From: Gammaproteobacteria bacterium
GTDB taxonomy: Bacteria; Pseudomonadota; Gammaproteobacteria; Thiohalomonadales; Thiohalomonadaceae
Length of the DNA: 64,000 bases
Direction of reading: 5' to 3'
NCBI GenBank assembly: GCA_003252455.1
Contig: QKED01000003.1
Location: 1-64,000 of the forward strand
Position numbers and translations under genes: made by a program. This document shows, in pieces, positions 39,307 to 49,146 of the stretch. Each line of letters opens with the position of its first letter. Positions within the stretch are counted from its first letter, which is position 1. The notes under the pieces were generated by a model, which was given only the letters and a program-made list of their open reading frames with translations, had not been told where the DNA came from and did not search any database.

Positions 39307-40944
39307 TTACTCCCCGCTGCGGGTGGGCGGGGCAGCGGGGGTGAGACCGGCGGCGAGGTCGATGAGGCCGAGGAAGGCGCCACGCTCGCCGTTGGGGTCT
39401 TCGCCCCGGGCGCCTTGGGCGAGCCTCTTCACCTCGGGGTAGCCGAAGGCGTGGACGTATTTGCCGCCACGCAGGTTCTCGGCAAAGGCGGCCACGGCGG
39501 CGGCGAAGCGCAAGTCGTCGTCCATCTTGGCGGCGGGAAGGATGGCATCGACCGGTACCACCTGCTCCAGCAAGCGGCTCTGCTCCTCGCCGGGGCGCTT
39601 GTAGCGCAGGCGCAGGAAGGCGAGTTCGTTGCCATGGGGTTGATTGGCCTCGGGCTGGTAGCGTAGCGGGTCGGTGAAACCGCCCTTGCTGCCGACGGGG
39701 ACCAGCTCGTAGAGGGCGGTGACCTGGTGCCCGGCGCCCACTTCGCCCGCATCTACCGCGTCGTTGTTGAAATCCTCCCGCGCCAGCAGGCGGTTCTCGT
39801 AGCCGATGAGGCGGTATTCACGCACCTGCCCGGGGTTGAATTCGACCTGGATCTTCACATCGCGGGCGACGGTGAAGAGGGTGGCGTCGACCTGCTGCGC
39901 GAGCAGGCGGTTGGCCTCGGCGGCGTTGTCGATGTAGGCGTACTGCCCGTCGCCCTTGTCGGCCAACTGCTCCATCATCGCCTCGTTGAGGTTGCCACGC
40001 CCAAAGCCGAGGGTGGTGAGGGCGATGCCGCGCTTGCGCTGCTGGGAGACCATATCGATGAGCGCGTCGGTGTCGGTGAGGCCGACGTTGAAGTCGCCGT
40101 CGGTGCCGAGCAGCACGCGATTGATGCCACCTTGGATGTAGTTCTGCGCGGCCACCTCGTAGGCCAGGGTGATGCCCGAGGCACCGGCGGTGGAGCCGCC
40201 CGCTTCGAGGCCATCGATGGCGGCGAGGATGTCGCCGCTGTGGTCGCCGGGGGTCGCCTTGAGCGCCAGGCCGCTGGAGCCGGCGTAGGTGACGATGGCT
40301 ACGCGGTCGTCGGCGCGCAGTTGGCGGGTGAGCATGCGCAGCCCCTTCTTCAGCAGCGGCAGGCGGTCGGGGCCGTGCATGGAGCCGGAGGTGTCGAGCA
40401 GGAAGACCAGGTTGGCGGGCGGGCGCGGCGTCTCGGGGAGCACGGCGCTGACGCTGACGCGCAGCAGTAGGGTGTCGGGATTCCACGGCGTGGGGGCGAC
40501 GGCGCTGCGGATATCCAGCGGGTGTTCGGCCCCCTCTTTGGGGTGCGGATAGGCGTAGTGGAAGTAGTTGATCAGCTCTTCACTGCGCACGGCGTCCTGG
40601 GGCGGTAGTTCGCCGTCGTTGAGGAAGCGGCGCACGTTGGTGTAGGCGCCGGTGTCGACGTCGATGCTGAAGGTGGAGACCGGCGCATCGCTCACCAACT
40701 GTACCGGGTTGGCCTCCAGGTCGGCATAGCGGTCACGCGACGCCTCCTGCACCGGCGCGCGCACGCTCATGGGCATCGCCCCGCCCAGGGGCTGGGGGGT
40801 GGCCAGCTTGGCGCGGACCGCGACGTTGGGGGCGGGGGCCGGGGCGACCTGCGAGGGGTCGACCTCGCGGGCGTCGTTGTAGTGGGTGCCACAGGCGCTC
40901 AGCAGGAGCGGGGCGATGAGCAGGGCGAGGCGCGGTTGAAACAT
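39307..40944 (-). CDS. vWA-domain lipoprotein (YfbK-like)
   Basis: A 545-residue precursor with lipobox LLLSAC (Cys18), an N-terminal vWF-type region (STFSIDVDTGAYTNVRRFLNDG), a von Willebrand A domain with the MIDAS motif LLDTSGSMHG and a C-terminal DUF3520-like part (YRLIGYENRLL, EDFNNDAVDAGEVGAGHQVTALYEL). It is predicted to face the periplasm and bind a divalent metal. Role unknown. The gene runs convergently to the DUF938 gene. Confidence 0.9.
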   Translation of the reverse strand: MFQPRLALLIAPLLLSACGTHYNDAREVDPSQVAPAPAPNVAVRAKLATPQPLGGAMPMSVRAPVQEASRDRYADLEANPVQLVSDAPVSTFSIDVDTGAYTNVRRFLNDGELPPQDAVRSEELINYFHYAYPHPKEGAEHPLDIRSAVAPTPWNPDTLLLRVSVSAVLPETPRPPANLVFLLDTSGSMHGPDRLPLLKKGLRMLTRQLRADDRVAIVTYAGSSGLALKATPGDHSGDILAAIDGLEAGGSTAGASGITLAYEVAAQNYIQGGINRVLLGTDGDFNVGLTDTDALIDMVSQQRKRGIALTTLGFGRGNLNEAMMEQLADKGDGQYAYIDNAAEANRLLAQQVDATLFTVARDVKIQVEFNPGQVREYRLIGYENRLLAREDFNNDAVDAGEVGAGHQVTALYELVPVGSKGGFTDPLRYQPEANQPHGNELAFLRLRYKRPGEEQSRLLEQVVPVDAILPAAKMDDDLRFAAAVAAFAENLRGGKYVHAFGYPEVKRLAQGARGEDPNGERGAFLGLIDLAAGLTPAAPPTRSGE

Positions 40945-41026
40945 GCTGGGGTCTCCCGGGTTGGCCTTGCAGGACTATGCCAACAATCTGACCGGGGCTC
41001 CAGACGTCTGGTTCACGCCACGGTGA

Positions 41027-41692
41027 CTATTTTCCTGCGAGGTAGGTGCGGTCGTCGAAGGTGCGCAGCCACTCCGGTTTGAACAGCGCCAGGCTGGCGG
41101 CGAACATGCCGGTGAAAAAGCCCTCGGCAAAGCCCATCATGGGGGTGAAGATGAGGTAGTCGCGGCGGATGATCTCGAACGGATAGGAGCCGAAGCCGAT
41201 GAGGATCACCGAGGCGACCCCCAGGGTGGCGATCATCGCTAGGCCCCCGGTGAGGTAGCCGTTGACCAGGGTGTAGACAAAAAAGGTGCGGCGTAGGTAG
41301 CGTCGGGTGAGGGCGTGGATGCCCACCGAGAGGGCGATGGGTACGCCCCCCATGATCAGCACGTTGAGCGGGTAGGCGAGCCAAGAGCCGTGTAGGCTCA
41401 GGGTGCTGCCGAGCACCAGCAGACTGCTGGCGATGAAGGCGAAGGCGGGACCGAACATGAGCACGAAGAGGGTGGCGCCGAGCAGGTGGAAGTCGAGCCC
41501 CGGGTGGATCCCCGCCTTCATGCGCCAGAGCACCAGTAGGGCCACAACGCTGCCGAACAGCAGGTTGGCCTTGCGATTGTGGTGCAGCGCCGACCAGTCC
41601 GCACGCCACAGGGCCAGCCCGAGGAGCAGGACGAAGGCGAGGGCGGCGAGCCAGTAGAGTGCCTCAGGGAGGATGCCGGGGACGATATTCAT
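41027..41692 (-). CDS. Orphan CbiM-like membrane protein
   Basis: A 221-residue protein with about six hydrophobic helices, resembling ECF metal-transport S components (HLLGATLFVLMFGPAFAFIASSLLVLGS, YPLNVLIMGGVPIALS). Unlike the NikM at 31.6 kb it lacks the N-terminal Met-His ligand pair, and no ATPase or T component is adjacent. It could share the nik energising module or act alone. Directly upstream is a dyad that occupies the leader, and no Shine-Dalgarno is seen. Confidence 0.75.
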   Translation of the reverse strand: MNIVPGILPEALYWLAALAFVLLLGLALWRADWSALHHNRKANLLFGSVVALLVLWRMKAGIHPGLDFHLLGATLFVLMFGPAFAFIASSLLVLGSTLSLHGSWLAYPLNVLIMGGVPIALSVGIHALTRRYLRRTFFVYTLVNGYLTGGLAMIATLGVASVILIGFGSYPFEIIRRDYLIFTPMMGFAEGFFTGMFAASLALFKPEWLRTFDDRTYLAGK

Positions 41693-41694
41693 GG

Positions 41695-41716
41695 CATATT
41701 AGTTTTGGCTAATGTG
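41695..41716 (-). promoter_or_regulatory. Dyad in leader of CbiM-like gene
   Basis: CATATTAG (41695-41702), TTTTGG, CTAATGTG (41709-41716): seven of eight arm positions symmetric, 3 to 24 bases before the ATG. An operator for a metal regulator or an RNA element; identity unknown. Confidence 0.4.
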
Positions 41717-41942
41717 ACAGTGAAGTCTAGTCAGTTCCGCCCGTCGCCTCAATGGCCGTTGGCACTCCTCCCAGATACGGCCCCGCGTGCCGCGTGAACC
41801 TCGCTAGGTTCAATGGGTTACCCGACGTGTACCCTTGCCGCGACCGCCACTGTACGTGACCGGCTGATGGCAACGGTGCAGTGGTCTCGGGGCCGATGTT
41901 CTATGCTAGGCGTTCTGACCAGCCACACACGAGAGTGTCCTC

Positions 41943-42326
41943 ATGCGAATCCTCCACACCATGCTGCGGGTCGGCGACCTCGACCGCTCCATTGCCTTTT
42001 ACACCCAGGTGCTCGGCATGCGTCTGTTGCGGCAGCAGGCGTACCCGGATGGCGAGTTTACCCTCGCCTTTTTGGGGTATGGCGATGAGCGGGAGCAGGC
42101 GGTGATCGAGTTGACCTACAACTGGGGTGTGAGTGAGTACACCATGGGCAGCGGCTACGGTCACATCGCCCTGGAGGTGGACGATGTCTATCAGGCCGCC
42201 GCGGCGATCCGCGCCCAAGGTGGCACGATCCTGCGCGAAGCGGGGCCGATGAACGCCGGTAGCACCATCATCGCCTTCGTCGCCGATCCCGACGGCTACC
42301 CTATCGAACTGATCGGCAAGCGCTGA
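41943..42326 (+). CDS. gloA: Lactoylglutathione lyase (glyoxalase I)
   Basis: Converts the methylglyoxal-glutathione hemithioacetal to S-lactoylglutathione. At 127 residues, the metal ligands are all present: His5, Glu56 (VIELTYN), His74 (GHIALEV) and Glu122 (PIELIG). The short form is of the E. coli, Ni2+-activated type, which fits with the nickel importer in this window (inference). Confidence 0.95.
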   Translation: MRILHTMLRVGDLDRSIAFYTQVLGMRLLRQQAYPDGEFTLAFLGYGDEREQAVIELTYNWGVSEYTMGSGYGHIALEVDDVYQAAAAIRAQGGTILREAGPMNAGSTIIAFVADPDGYPIELIGKR

Positions 42327-42414
42327 ACGCCACGGCGTGCCGCAGGCGAGGTGCGGGAGTATACTGGCCCTCAGCGGCCCCATCCGCCGGGGCTAGGCGA
42401 GGAGTGAGAGGTCG

Positions 42415-43665
42415 ATGTCCAACGTCCAAGAGATCAAGGTCAACGTCGCCGATCTACGTGTCGGTATGTACGTCTCGCGCCTCGATCGCCCCTGGTTGGA
42501 GACCCCCTTTCTGCTGCAGGGTTTTCGCATCAACGACCAGGGCGACCTGGAGGCGCTGCGTAGCAACTGCAACTACGTGTTCGTCGACCAGGTGGCCAGC
42601 GATGCCGACCTGGCCTCCACCCTCGGCAACCTCGGGCGGCGTATGCCGCTGCACCCTGCGCATGTCGACGCCCCCTCGCCGACCCCCAATGCCGCCACCC
42701 CTCGCTATATCGACAGCGTGCCGATGGAGGAGGAGATCGAGTCGGCCAAGCGCGTCAACAGCGATACCGAAGGGGCCGTGCGCGAGGCCTTCCAGACCCT
42801 GCGCAACGGCGGTAAGGTCGACTTCGAGCAGCTTGAAGAGAGCGTCCAGCCCATGGTCGACTCGGTGCTGCGCAACCCCGATGCCCTCATCTGGCTCTCG
42901 CTGCTGAAGAAGAAGGGCTCCTACACCTATCAACACTCGCTCAGTGTCTCGGTCTTCGCCGCGGCCTTCGGCCGCCAGTTGGGCATGGACCGCAGCGCCA
43001 TCGATCAGCTCGCCCTCGGCGCCCTGCTATTCGACATCGGCAAGTCGCGTCTGCCCACCACCCTGCTCAATAAGCGCGAGCGGCTCAACGAAGACGAGAT
43101 GAACCTCATCCGTCGTCACGTAGCCATCGGCGTCAAACTGCTACTCGACAGTGGACGCTTCTCCAAGCGGGTGATCGAGATGGTCGCCACCCATCATGAG
43201 CGTTACGACGGCAGCGGCTACCCCCGAGGCCTCAAGGGCAACACCATACCGCTGTTCGGGCGTATCGCCGCCATCGTCGACTGTTTCGACGCCATCACCA
43301 GCAATCGGGCCTACGCCAGCGCCATGTCCGCCGCCGAGGCGGTGCACAACCTCTACGAGTGGCGCGACAAGGACTTTCAGGGCGAGCTGGTCGAGCAGTT
43401 CATCCAGGCCATCGGCATATACCCCGCTGGCACCCTGGTGGAGCTGAACAACGGTGCCGTGGGTGTGGTGATCGCGCAAAACCGCGTGCGCCGACTGCGT
43501 CCGCGCCTGATGCTGATCCTCGACGCCCTCAAGCAGCCGCTCAAGGAGCTACCGATCCTCGATCTGATGCAGGTGACGCGTGACGCCGACGGCATGCCCC
43601 TCGACATCTCACACACACTCGCCCCGGGCAGCTACGGCATCGACCCGGTCGAGCTGTTCATATGA
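42415..43665 (+). CDS. HD-GYP domain protein lacking the HD histidine
   Basis: 416 residues: an N-terminal DUF3391 domain (VADLRVGMYVSRLDRPWLETPF), a linker and an HD-GYP domain (about 165-330). His174, His260-His261-Glu262 and Gly268-Tyr269-Pro270 are present, but the HD pair is Phe206-Asp207 (LLFDIGK), so a metal-binding His is lost. Active enzymes hydrolyse c-di-GMP; this one may be a binding or protein-interaction module. It overlaps the next gene by 4 bases (ATGA). Confidence 0.88.
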   Translation: MSNVQEIKVNVADLRVGMYVSRLDRPWLETPFLLQGFRINDQGDLEALRSNCNYVFVDQVASDADLASTLGNLGRRMPLHPAHVDAPSPTPNAATPRYIDSVPMEEEIESAKRVNSDTEGAVREAFQTLRNGGKVDFEQLEESVQPMVDSVLRNPDALIWLSLLKKKGSYTYQHSLSVSVFAAAFGRQLGMDRSAIDQLALGALLFDIGKSRLPTTLLNKRERLNEDEMNLIRRHVAIGVKLLLDSGRFSKRVIEMVATHHERYDGSGYPRGLKGNTIPLFGRIAAIVDCFDAITSNRAYASAMSAAEAVHNLYEWRDKDFQGELVEQFIQAIGIYPAGTLVELNNGAVGVVIAQNRVRRLRPRLMLILDALKQPLKELPILDLMQVTRDADGMPLDISHTLAPGSYGIDPVELFI

Positions 43666-44981
43666 GTAACCCCTTCGGGCCCGTCCCCCCGCCCAGCGTC
43701 TCCTTGCCGCTGCCGCCGCCGCGTTTCGACCTGTTGCTCCCCTCGTTGGCACAGATGCTCGGCCCGCGCGACGAAGGGGGGGGACACGGCGTCGCCCTGC
43801 TGCTCATCAACATCAACCACTTCAAGCGGGTCAATACCCTCTACGGCTATGCCAACGGTGACCGCGTGCTCTCCGAGATCTACCAGCGCCTGGGGAGTGT
43901 GCGCCGCCCGCAGGACCTGCTGCTGCGTATCGACGGTAACCGCTTTGCCATGCTCCTCGATGGCCTGCGCGGTTCCGGACACGCCATCCTCGCCGCGGCC
44001 AAGGTACAGCGCACCCTGGAGACCCCTTTCCTCATGCTCGAAGGGCAGTTGCGCATCAGTAGCACCATCGGCATCGCCCTCGCCCCTGAGGATGGCAACG
44101 ACAACGAGGCCCTGCTCAAGCACGCCGAACTGGCGCAGAGCGGTGCGCGTGATCGTGGTGAGAAGTACATGCTCTTCACCGAGCTGGGCAAGGAGCGCAA
44201 CAGCGAGCGTAACTGGGTACTCTCCGCCGCCCTGGAGATGGCGCTGGAGCGGCGCGAGTTCATCCTCCACTTTCAGCCCCAGGTCGACCCCCACACGCGC
44301 AAGCTGCACGGCGCCGAGGTGCTGCTGCGCTGGCACCGCCCCGGTTACGAGCAGGTCTCACCCGGACAGTTCATCCCCCTGGTCGAGCGCGATCAGGAGC
44401 TGATGCGTGAGATCACCCTGTGGATCCTCAACGGTGCGCTGCAGCGCCTCGCCGAGTGGAGTGGGCGTGGTCACCACATCACCCTCTCGGTCAACCTCTC
44501 CGCCGGACTGATCCATGACATGGAGCTGGTGGAGTGGGTGCGTAGTGGTCTGCTCATCTGGAATGTGCCCGCCGAGCAGCTCACCCTGGAGGTGACCGAG
44601 AGCGCCATTCTCGAACGCCCCGAGGAGAGCATCTTGGTGATGCACCGGCTGCGCGAGCTGGGGGTGAAGATCTCCATCGACGACTTCGGCACGGGTCAGG
44701 CCTCGTTGGCCTACTTTCGTGACATCCCCGCCACCGAGCTGAAGGTGGACAAATCCTTTGTCCAGGAGATCCACTCCCACGCCGCCAGCGACCACATCGT
44801 CCACACCATCATCGACCTGGCACACCGCTTCAACATGCTGGTGGTCGCCGAGGGGGTGGAGGAGGAGGCGACCCTGGAGCGGCTCAAGGCGCTGGAGTGC
44901 GACCTGATCCAGGGCCACATCTTCGCCCCGGCCATGGGCGAAGACGAGTTCATCGACTGGGTCGAAAAGTTCACCGCTTGA
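43662..44981 (+). CDS. Degenerate-GGDEF/EAL c-di-GMP phosphodiesterase
   Basis: 439 residues. A Pro-rich start is followed by a GGDEF domain whose signature is Asp-Gly-Asn-Arg-Phe (not a cyclase). The EAL domain has the key positions intact: GAEVLLRW (EAL position EVL), VNLSAG, DDFGTG, ELKVDKSF, AEGVE, QGH. It is predicted to be an active phosphodiesterase with a regulatory GGDEF. Translational overlap with the HD-GYP gene suggests a functional pair. Confidence 0.92.
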   Translation: MSNPFGPVPPPSVSLPLPPPRFDLLLPSLAQMLGPRDEGGGHGVALLLININHFKRVNTLYGYANGDRVLSEIYQRLGSVRRPQDLLLRIDGNRFAMLLDGLRGSGHAILAAAKVQRTLETPFLMLEGQLRISSTIGIALAPEDGNDNEALLKHAELAQSGARDRGEKYMLFTELGKERNSERNWVLSAALEMALERREFILHFQPQVDPHTRKLHGAEVLLRWHRPGYEQVSPGQFIPLVERDQELMREITLWILNGALQRLAEWSGRGHHITLSVNLSAGLIHDMELVEWVRSGLLIWNVPAEQLTLEVTESAILERPEESILVMHRLRELGVKISIDDFGTGQASLAYFRDIPATELKVDKSFVQEIHSHAASDHIVHTIIDLAHRFNMLVVAEGVEEEATLERLKALECDLIQGHIFAPAMGEDEFIDWVEKFTA

Positions 44982-45382
44982 GCCCTTGCCTACCCCGGGT
45001 CTTCCCCTCGCTTCCTTCGAGTCAGGTGGGGGATCTTGCGGGTGGCGGGTCAAGGCGTCGGCTCCCCTTCTGGCACGGCACGACCGTTAAGTAACCCCGA
45101 GTGTCTGTCCAGGCATAGTGCGTGAAGTTTGGCGCCCAAGGCACCGAAGAGACAATGGCGGGTGCGGCCACTGGTTCAAGCGTGCCCGGGGCGGGGCATG
45201 CACTGGGCGATGCCACTGCTGCGCGTGCGTACTCTGTGGCCCTTCGTGCCGCGCTGGCAGAGGATGCGCGGTGGCGGTCAACGGCCGCGGAGCGGCGGCT
45301 AGGCATGGGGTATTTGGGTATAATGCCGGGTTCTGTCTGCGGCGCCCGGTGGCGCCCACCCCTACACAAGCGAGCGAGATCC
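44982..45382 (+). promoter_or_regulatory. Intergenic region with valS -10 element
   Basis: 400 bases without a credible gene. A perfect TATAAT at 45319-45324 lies 58 bases before valS; the -35 is poor. The valS frame is open upstream to 45122, but that extension is not homologous to ValRS. Confidence 0.45.
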
Positions 45383-48190
45383 ATGGACAAAGCCTACGAC
45401 CCCCACGCCATCGAACAGCGCTGGTACCAGACCTGGGAAGAGCAGGGCTACTTCGCCCCCCAGGGTGGCGAGAAGCCCTACTGCATCATGATCCCGCCGC
45501 CCAACGTCACCGGCAGCCTGCACATGGGCCACGCCTTCCAGGACACCATCATGGATGCCCTGACCCGCTACCACCGCATGCAGGGCGACAACACCCTGTG
45601 GCAGCCGGGCACCGACCACGCCGGCATCGCCACGCAGATGGTGGTGGAGCGCCGCCTGGCCGCGCAGGGGCAGAGCCGCCACGACCTCGGTCGCGAGCAG
45701 TTCATCGACAAGGTGTGGGAGTGGAAGGCCGAGTCCGGCGGCCACATCACCCGCCAGCTGCGGCGCATGGGCGCCAGCCCAGACTGGTCGCGCGAGCGCT
45801 TCACCATGGACGACGGCCTCTCCGACGCGGTCAAGGAGGTCTTCGTGCGCCTGTTCGACGAGGGGCTCATCTATCGCGGCAAGCGCCTGGTGAACTGGGA
45901 CCCGGTGCTGCACACCGCCGTCTCCGACCTGGAGGTGGTGAGCGAGGAGGAGCAGGGTTACCTCTGGCACTTCCGCTACCCACTCACCGACGGCTCCGGC
46001 CACCTCGTCGTCGCCACCACCCGTCCCGAGACCATGCTCGGCGACTCCGCCGTCGCCATCCACCCGGAAGACGAGCGCTACCAGGCGATGGTGGGTAAAA
46101 CCATCACCCTGCCGCTGGTGGGCCGCGAGATCCCGATCATCGCCGACGACTACGTCGACCCCGAGTTCGGTACCGGCTGCGTCAAGATCACCCCGGCGCA
46201 CGACTTCAACGACTACCAGATGGGCCTGCGCCACGGCCTGCCGATGCACAACATCTTCACCGTCGACGCCAAGATCAACGCGGAGGCGCCGGAGAAGTAT
46301 CGCGGCAAGGACCGCTACGAGGCGCGCGACGAGATCGTCCACGACCTGCGCGAGCTGGAGCTGCTGGAGAAGATCGACGACCACAAGCTGATGGTCCCGC
46401 GCGGCGACCGCACCGGCACCGTCATCGAGCCCCTCCTCACCGACCAGTGGTTCGTCGACCTGACCCGAGAGACCCAGGAGGATGGTCGCCCCGGCGGCTG
46501 GGCCGAGATCACCAAGCCTGCGCTGGACGTGGTGCGCAGTGGCGAGGTCACCTTCACGCCGAAGAACTGGGAGAACACCTACTTCCAGTGGCTGGAGAAC
46601 ATCCAGGACTGGTGCATCAGCCGCCAGATCTGGTGGGGCCACCGCATCCCCGCCTGGTACGACGCCCACGGCAACGTCTTCGTCGGTCGCGACGAGGCCG
46701 AGGTCCGGGCAAAGCATAACCTCGGGTCCGACGTCGCCCTGCGCCAGGATGAGGACGTGCTCGACACCTGGTTCTCCTCCGCCCTCTGGCCCTTCTCCAC
46801 CCTCGGCTGGCCCAACGTCGACGACGCGGCGCTGAAGACCTTCTACCCCACCAGCGTGCTGGTCACCGGCTTCGACATCATCTTCTTCTGGGTCGCGCGC
46901 ATGGTGATGATGGGCAAGAAGTTCATGGGCGACGTGCCGTTCCGCGAGATCTACATCCACGGCCTGGTGCGTGACGCCCACGGCCAGAAGATGTCCAAGT
47001 CCAAGGGCAACGTGCTCGATCCGATTGATCTGATTGACGGCATCGACCTCGAGAGCCTGGTGCAGAAGCGCACCACCGGCCTGATGCAGCCGGAGATGGC
47101 CAAGAAGATCGAGAAGAACACCCGCAAGGAGTTCCCCGAGGGGATCAACCCCTACGGCACCGACGCCCTGCGCTTCACCTTCGCCGCGATGGCCTCCACC
47201 GGGCGCGACATCAACTTCGACATCGGCCGTATCGAGGGCTACCGCAACTACTGCAACAAGCTGTGGAACGCCGCGCGCTACGTGCTGATGAACACTGAAG
47301 ATCAGGATTGTGGACAAAATGGTGGGGAGATGAGCTTCTCCGCCGCCGACCGCTGGATCAAGTCGCGTCTCGCCGCCACCATCGCCACGGTCAACGCCGC
47401 CGTCGGCAACTACCGCTTCGACCTCGCCGCCAGCGCCATCTACGAGTTCACCTGGGACACCTACTGCGACTGGTACCTGGAACTCTCCAAGCCGGTGCTC
47501 ACCGGTGGCGATGCATCCGAGGCCGAACTACGCGGCACCCGCCACACCCTGGTGGGCGTGCTGGAGACCCTGCTGCGCCTCGCCCACCCGATCATGCCCT
47601 ACATCACCGAGGAGATCTGGCAGCGCATCGCCCCCCTCGCAGGGAAAGGTGGCGGCACGATCATGCTGGAGGCCTTTCCGCAGGACGCCGACTACAGCAG
47701 CGATGCCGACGCAGAGGCCGACATGGAGTGGGTCATGGGCCTCATCATGGGCGTGCGCAAGATCCGCTCCGGCATGAACATCGCCCCGAGCAAGGCGCTG
47801 CCCGTGCTGCTGCAAGACGCCTCCGAGCAGGACCGCGCCCGCGTCGAGGCCAACCGCAACCTGCTCATCCGCCTCGCCCGCCTCGAAGCCCTCACCGTCC
47901 TCGACGCCGGAGACGAGGCCGCCGAATCCGCCACCGCCCTGGTCGGCGAGATGAAGGTGCTCATCCCCCTCGCCGGTCTCATCGACAAAGACGCCGAGCT
48001 GGCGCGCCTCGATAAGGAGATCGACAAACTGACCAAGGAGGTGGGCCGCCTCGGCGGCAAACTCTCCAACGAGAAGTTCGTCAGCGGCGCCCCCCTTGAC
48101 GTGGTCGAGAAGGAGCGCGCCAAGCTGGCCGAGGCCGAGGCGGCGCTCGCCTCGCTCAAGGAGCAGAGGGAGAAGATTGCGCGGTTGTGA
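45383..48190 (+). CDS. valS: Valine--tRNA ligase
   Basis: Class I synthetase charging tRNA-Val, 935 residues. Motifs: [16 protein letters not shown] (HIGH type), the editing domain with [20 protein letters not shown], the [10 protein letters not shown] loop, and a C-terminal coiled-coil arm ([20 protein letters not shown]) characteristic of ValRS. The start at 45383 gives [20 protein letters not shown]. Confidence 0.98.
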   Translation: MDKAYDPHAIEQRWYQTWEEQGYFAPQGGEKPYCIMIPPPNVTGSLHMGHAFQDTIMDALTRYHRMQGDNTLWQPGTDHAGIATQMVVERRLAAQGQSRHDLGREQFIDKVWEWKAESGGHITRQLRRMGASPDWSRERFTMDDGLSDAVKEVFVRLFDEGLIYRGKRLVNWDPVLHTAVSDLEVVSEEEQGYLWHFRYPLTDGSGHLVVATTRPETMLGDSAVAIHPEDERYQAMVGKTITLPLVGREIPIIADDYVDPEFGTGCVKITPAHDFNDYQMGLRHGLPMHNIFTVDAKINAEAPEKYRGKDRYEARDEIVHDLRELELLEKIDDHKLMVPRGDRTGTVIEPLLTDQWFVDLTRETQEDGRPGGWAEITKPALDVVRSGEVTFTPKNWENTYFQWLENIQDWCISRQIWWGHRIPAWYDAHGNVFVGRDEAEVRAKHNLGSDVALRQDEDVLDTWFSSALWPFSTLGWPNVDDAALKTFYPTSVLVTGFDIIFFWVARMVMMGKKFMGDVPFREIYIHGLVRDAHGQKMSKSKGNVLDPIDLIDGIDLESLVQKRTTGLMQPEMAKKIEKNTRKEFPEGINPYGTDALRFTFAAMASTGRDINFDIGRIEGYRNYCNKLWNAARYVLMNTEDQDCGQNGGEMSFSAADRWIKSRLAATIATVNAAVGNYRFDLAASAIYEFTWDTYCDWYLELSKPVLTGGDASEAELRGTRHTLVGVLETLLRLAHPIMPYITEEIWQRIAPLAGKGGGTIMLEAFPQDADYSSDADAEADMEWVMGLIMGVRKIRSGMNIAPSKALPVLLQDASEQDRARVEANRNLLIRLARLEALTVLDAGDEAAESATALVGEMKVLIPLAGLIDKDAELARLDKEIDKLTKEVGRLGGKLSNEKFVSGAPLDVVEKERAKLAEAEAALASLKEQREKIARL

Positions 48191-48208
48191 GGTGCAGCTT
48201 GCAGAATG

Positions 48209-48236
48209 GTGACAGCCCCCGTAAGGGGGCTATCAC
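48209..48236 (+). terminator. Hairpin after valS
   Basis: GTGACAGCCCCC, loop GTAA, GGGGGCTATCAC (one mismatch). No U tract follows; a possible weak terminator marking the boundary to the accessory island. Confidence 0.4.
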
Positions 48237-48245
48237 GGTGAGTTT

Positions 48246-48683
48246 ATGAACGTTAAGGGATGGATTGTCATAATGTCAGCTGAGCAAGCGGAATCTGCAC
48301 ATAAAAGTCTCAGTGAAAAGCTGATTTTCGCGCTCACCGACTCAGAAAACGCATGTTTCCTCTCAGTCACTGCGGTGGTGACATCCACTTTGGTTAGTGT
48401 TTTCACTAGGACTGCCTCGGTTTTTGGAAGCGCAGGCACAGTCATCTTGCTCTTTGGTGTACTACTGACCATGAGAGAACCTCTACGAAAATCGCCTTCG
48501 CAGCGGCACAAAGAAAAATATGTCATAGATTGTGGTTTCATTACTGAAGGCGTAGGTGAGGGCCCAGAAGCTGAGCAAGTAAGGGCTGACTTCGACGCCA
48601 CCCGCCAGGGCTTTTGGTATCTCGTCATTGGAACTGCGTGGAGCGGCTATGCGAGTTACGTAATGGAGTGGATGCTCGGCTAG
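48246..48683 (+). CDS. Small multi-helix membrane protein, unknown
   Basis: 145 residues (alternative start Met at 48273). Two adjacent hydrophobic helices (about 37-55 and 58-77), a charged cytosolic middle (REPLRKSPSQRHKEK) and a third helix near the C-terminus (GFWYLVIGTAWSGYASYVMEW). Base composition is visibly less GC-rich than valS, suggesting transfer. First gene of a run of unfamiliar same-strand genes. A membrane effector is possible but unproven. Confidence 0.6.
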   Translation: MNVKGWIVIMSAEQAESAHKSLSEKLIFALTDSENACFLSVTAVVTSTLVSVFTRTASVFGSAGTVILLFGVLLTMREPLRKSPSQRHKEKYVIDCGFITEGVGEGPEAEQVRADFDATRQGFWYLVIGTAWSGYASYVMEWMLG

Positions 48684-48741
48684 ACTGATGGCTGGAGTCC
48701 TGTCGATCGGACAAGATCACAAGGGACAGAGGGATTTGCAA

Positions 48742-49146
48742 ATGGATGTGATGGAACAAGCCGACTGGCTCTACGACCGAGCCGAGGGCCGCAAAAAGCA
48801 CCGCTGGAAGTACGATGAAGCGGGCTTTCATCCCTCACCGAAGGGCCCCGTCGGAAAGTGCCATGCCTCCATCACCGATGAGCTGGCACAATCGCTACTA
48901 CGCAAAGGGGTTCCCTACTTTCTTCCCGGCTCTACCACTGCGGAGCATGTCTATGCGGTCTATCGCGGGGTCATCTATGAGGCAGCGCCGACACAACCGG
49001 GTCTCTCTTGGCACGGCTATCCATGGCGCGGAGACCTCGGCGCGGGTCCATTACCGCCTAGGATTGTTCGGCAGCTCAGAGAGATGGCCGAGCATGATGG
49101 CTACCACAAGGAGTTCGAGGCGTGGCTGAAGCAGTACGGTCGATAG
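48742..49146 (+). CDS. Unknown protein adjacent to ImmA/IrrE protease
   Basis: 134 residues from MDVMEQADW. Notable parts: GKCHASITDELAQSLLRKGV, HVYAVYRGVIYEAAP, SWHGYPWRGD and a Tyr/Trp-rich acidic C-terminus. No signal peptide or membrane helix. The next gene starts inside it (25-base overlap), so they are translationally coupled. Start chosen with GAGGG about 9 bases upstream. Family not recognised. Confidence 0.6.
   Translation: MDVMEQADWLYDRAEGRKKHRWKYDEAGFHPSPKGPVGKCHASITDELAQSLLRKGVPYFLPGSTTAEHVYAVYRGVIYEAAPTQPGLSWHGYPWRGDLGAGPLPPRIVRQLREMAEHDGYHKEFEAWLKQYGR

Noticed and set aside
45122-45382. N-terminal extension of ValRS
   Set aside because: Open in frame but not ValRS-like; a TATAAT lies within it and [12 protein letters not shown] is the normal start.
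45362-47317. 651-residue minus-strand open frame
   Set aside because: Antisense shadow of valS.
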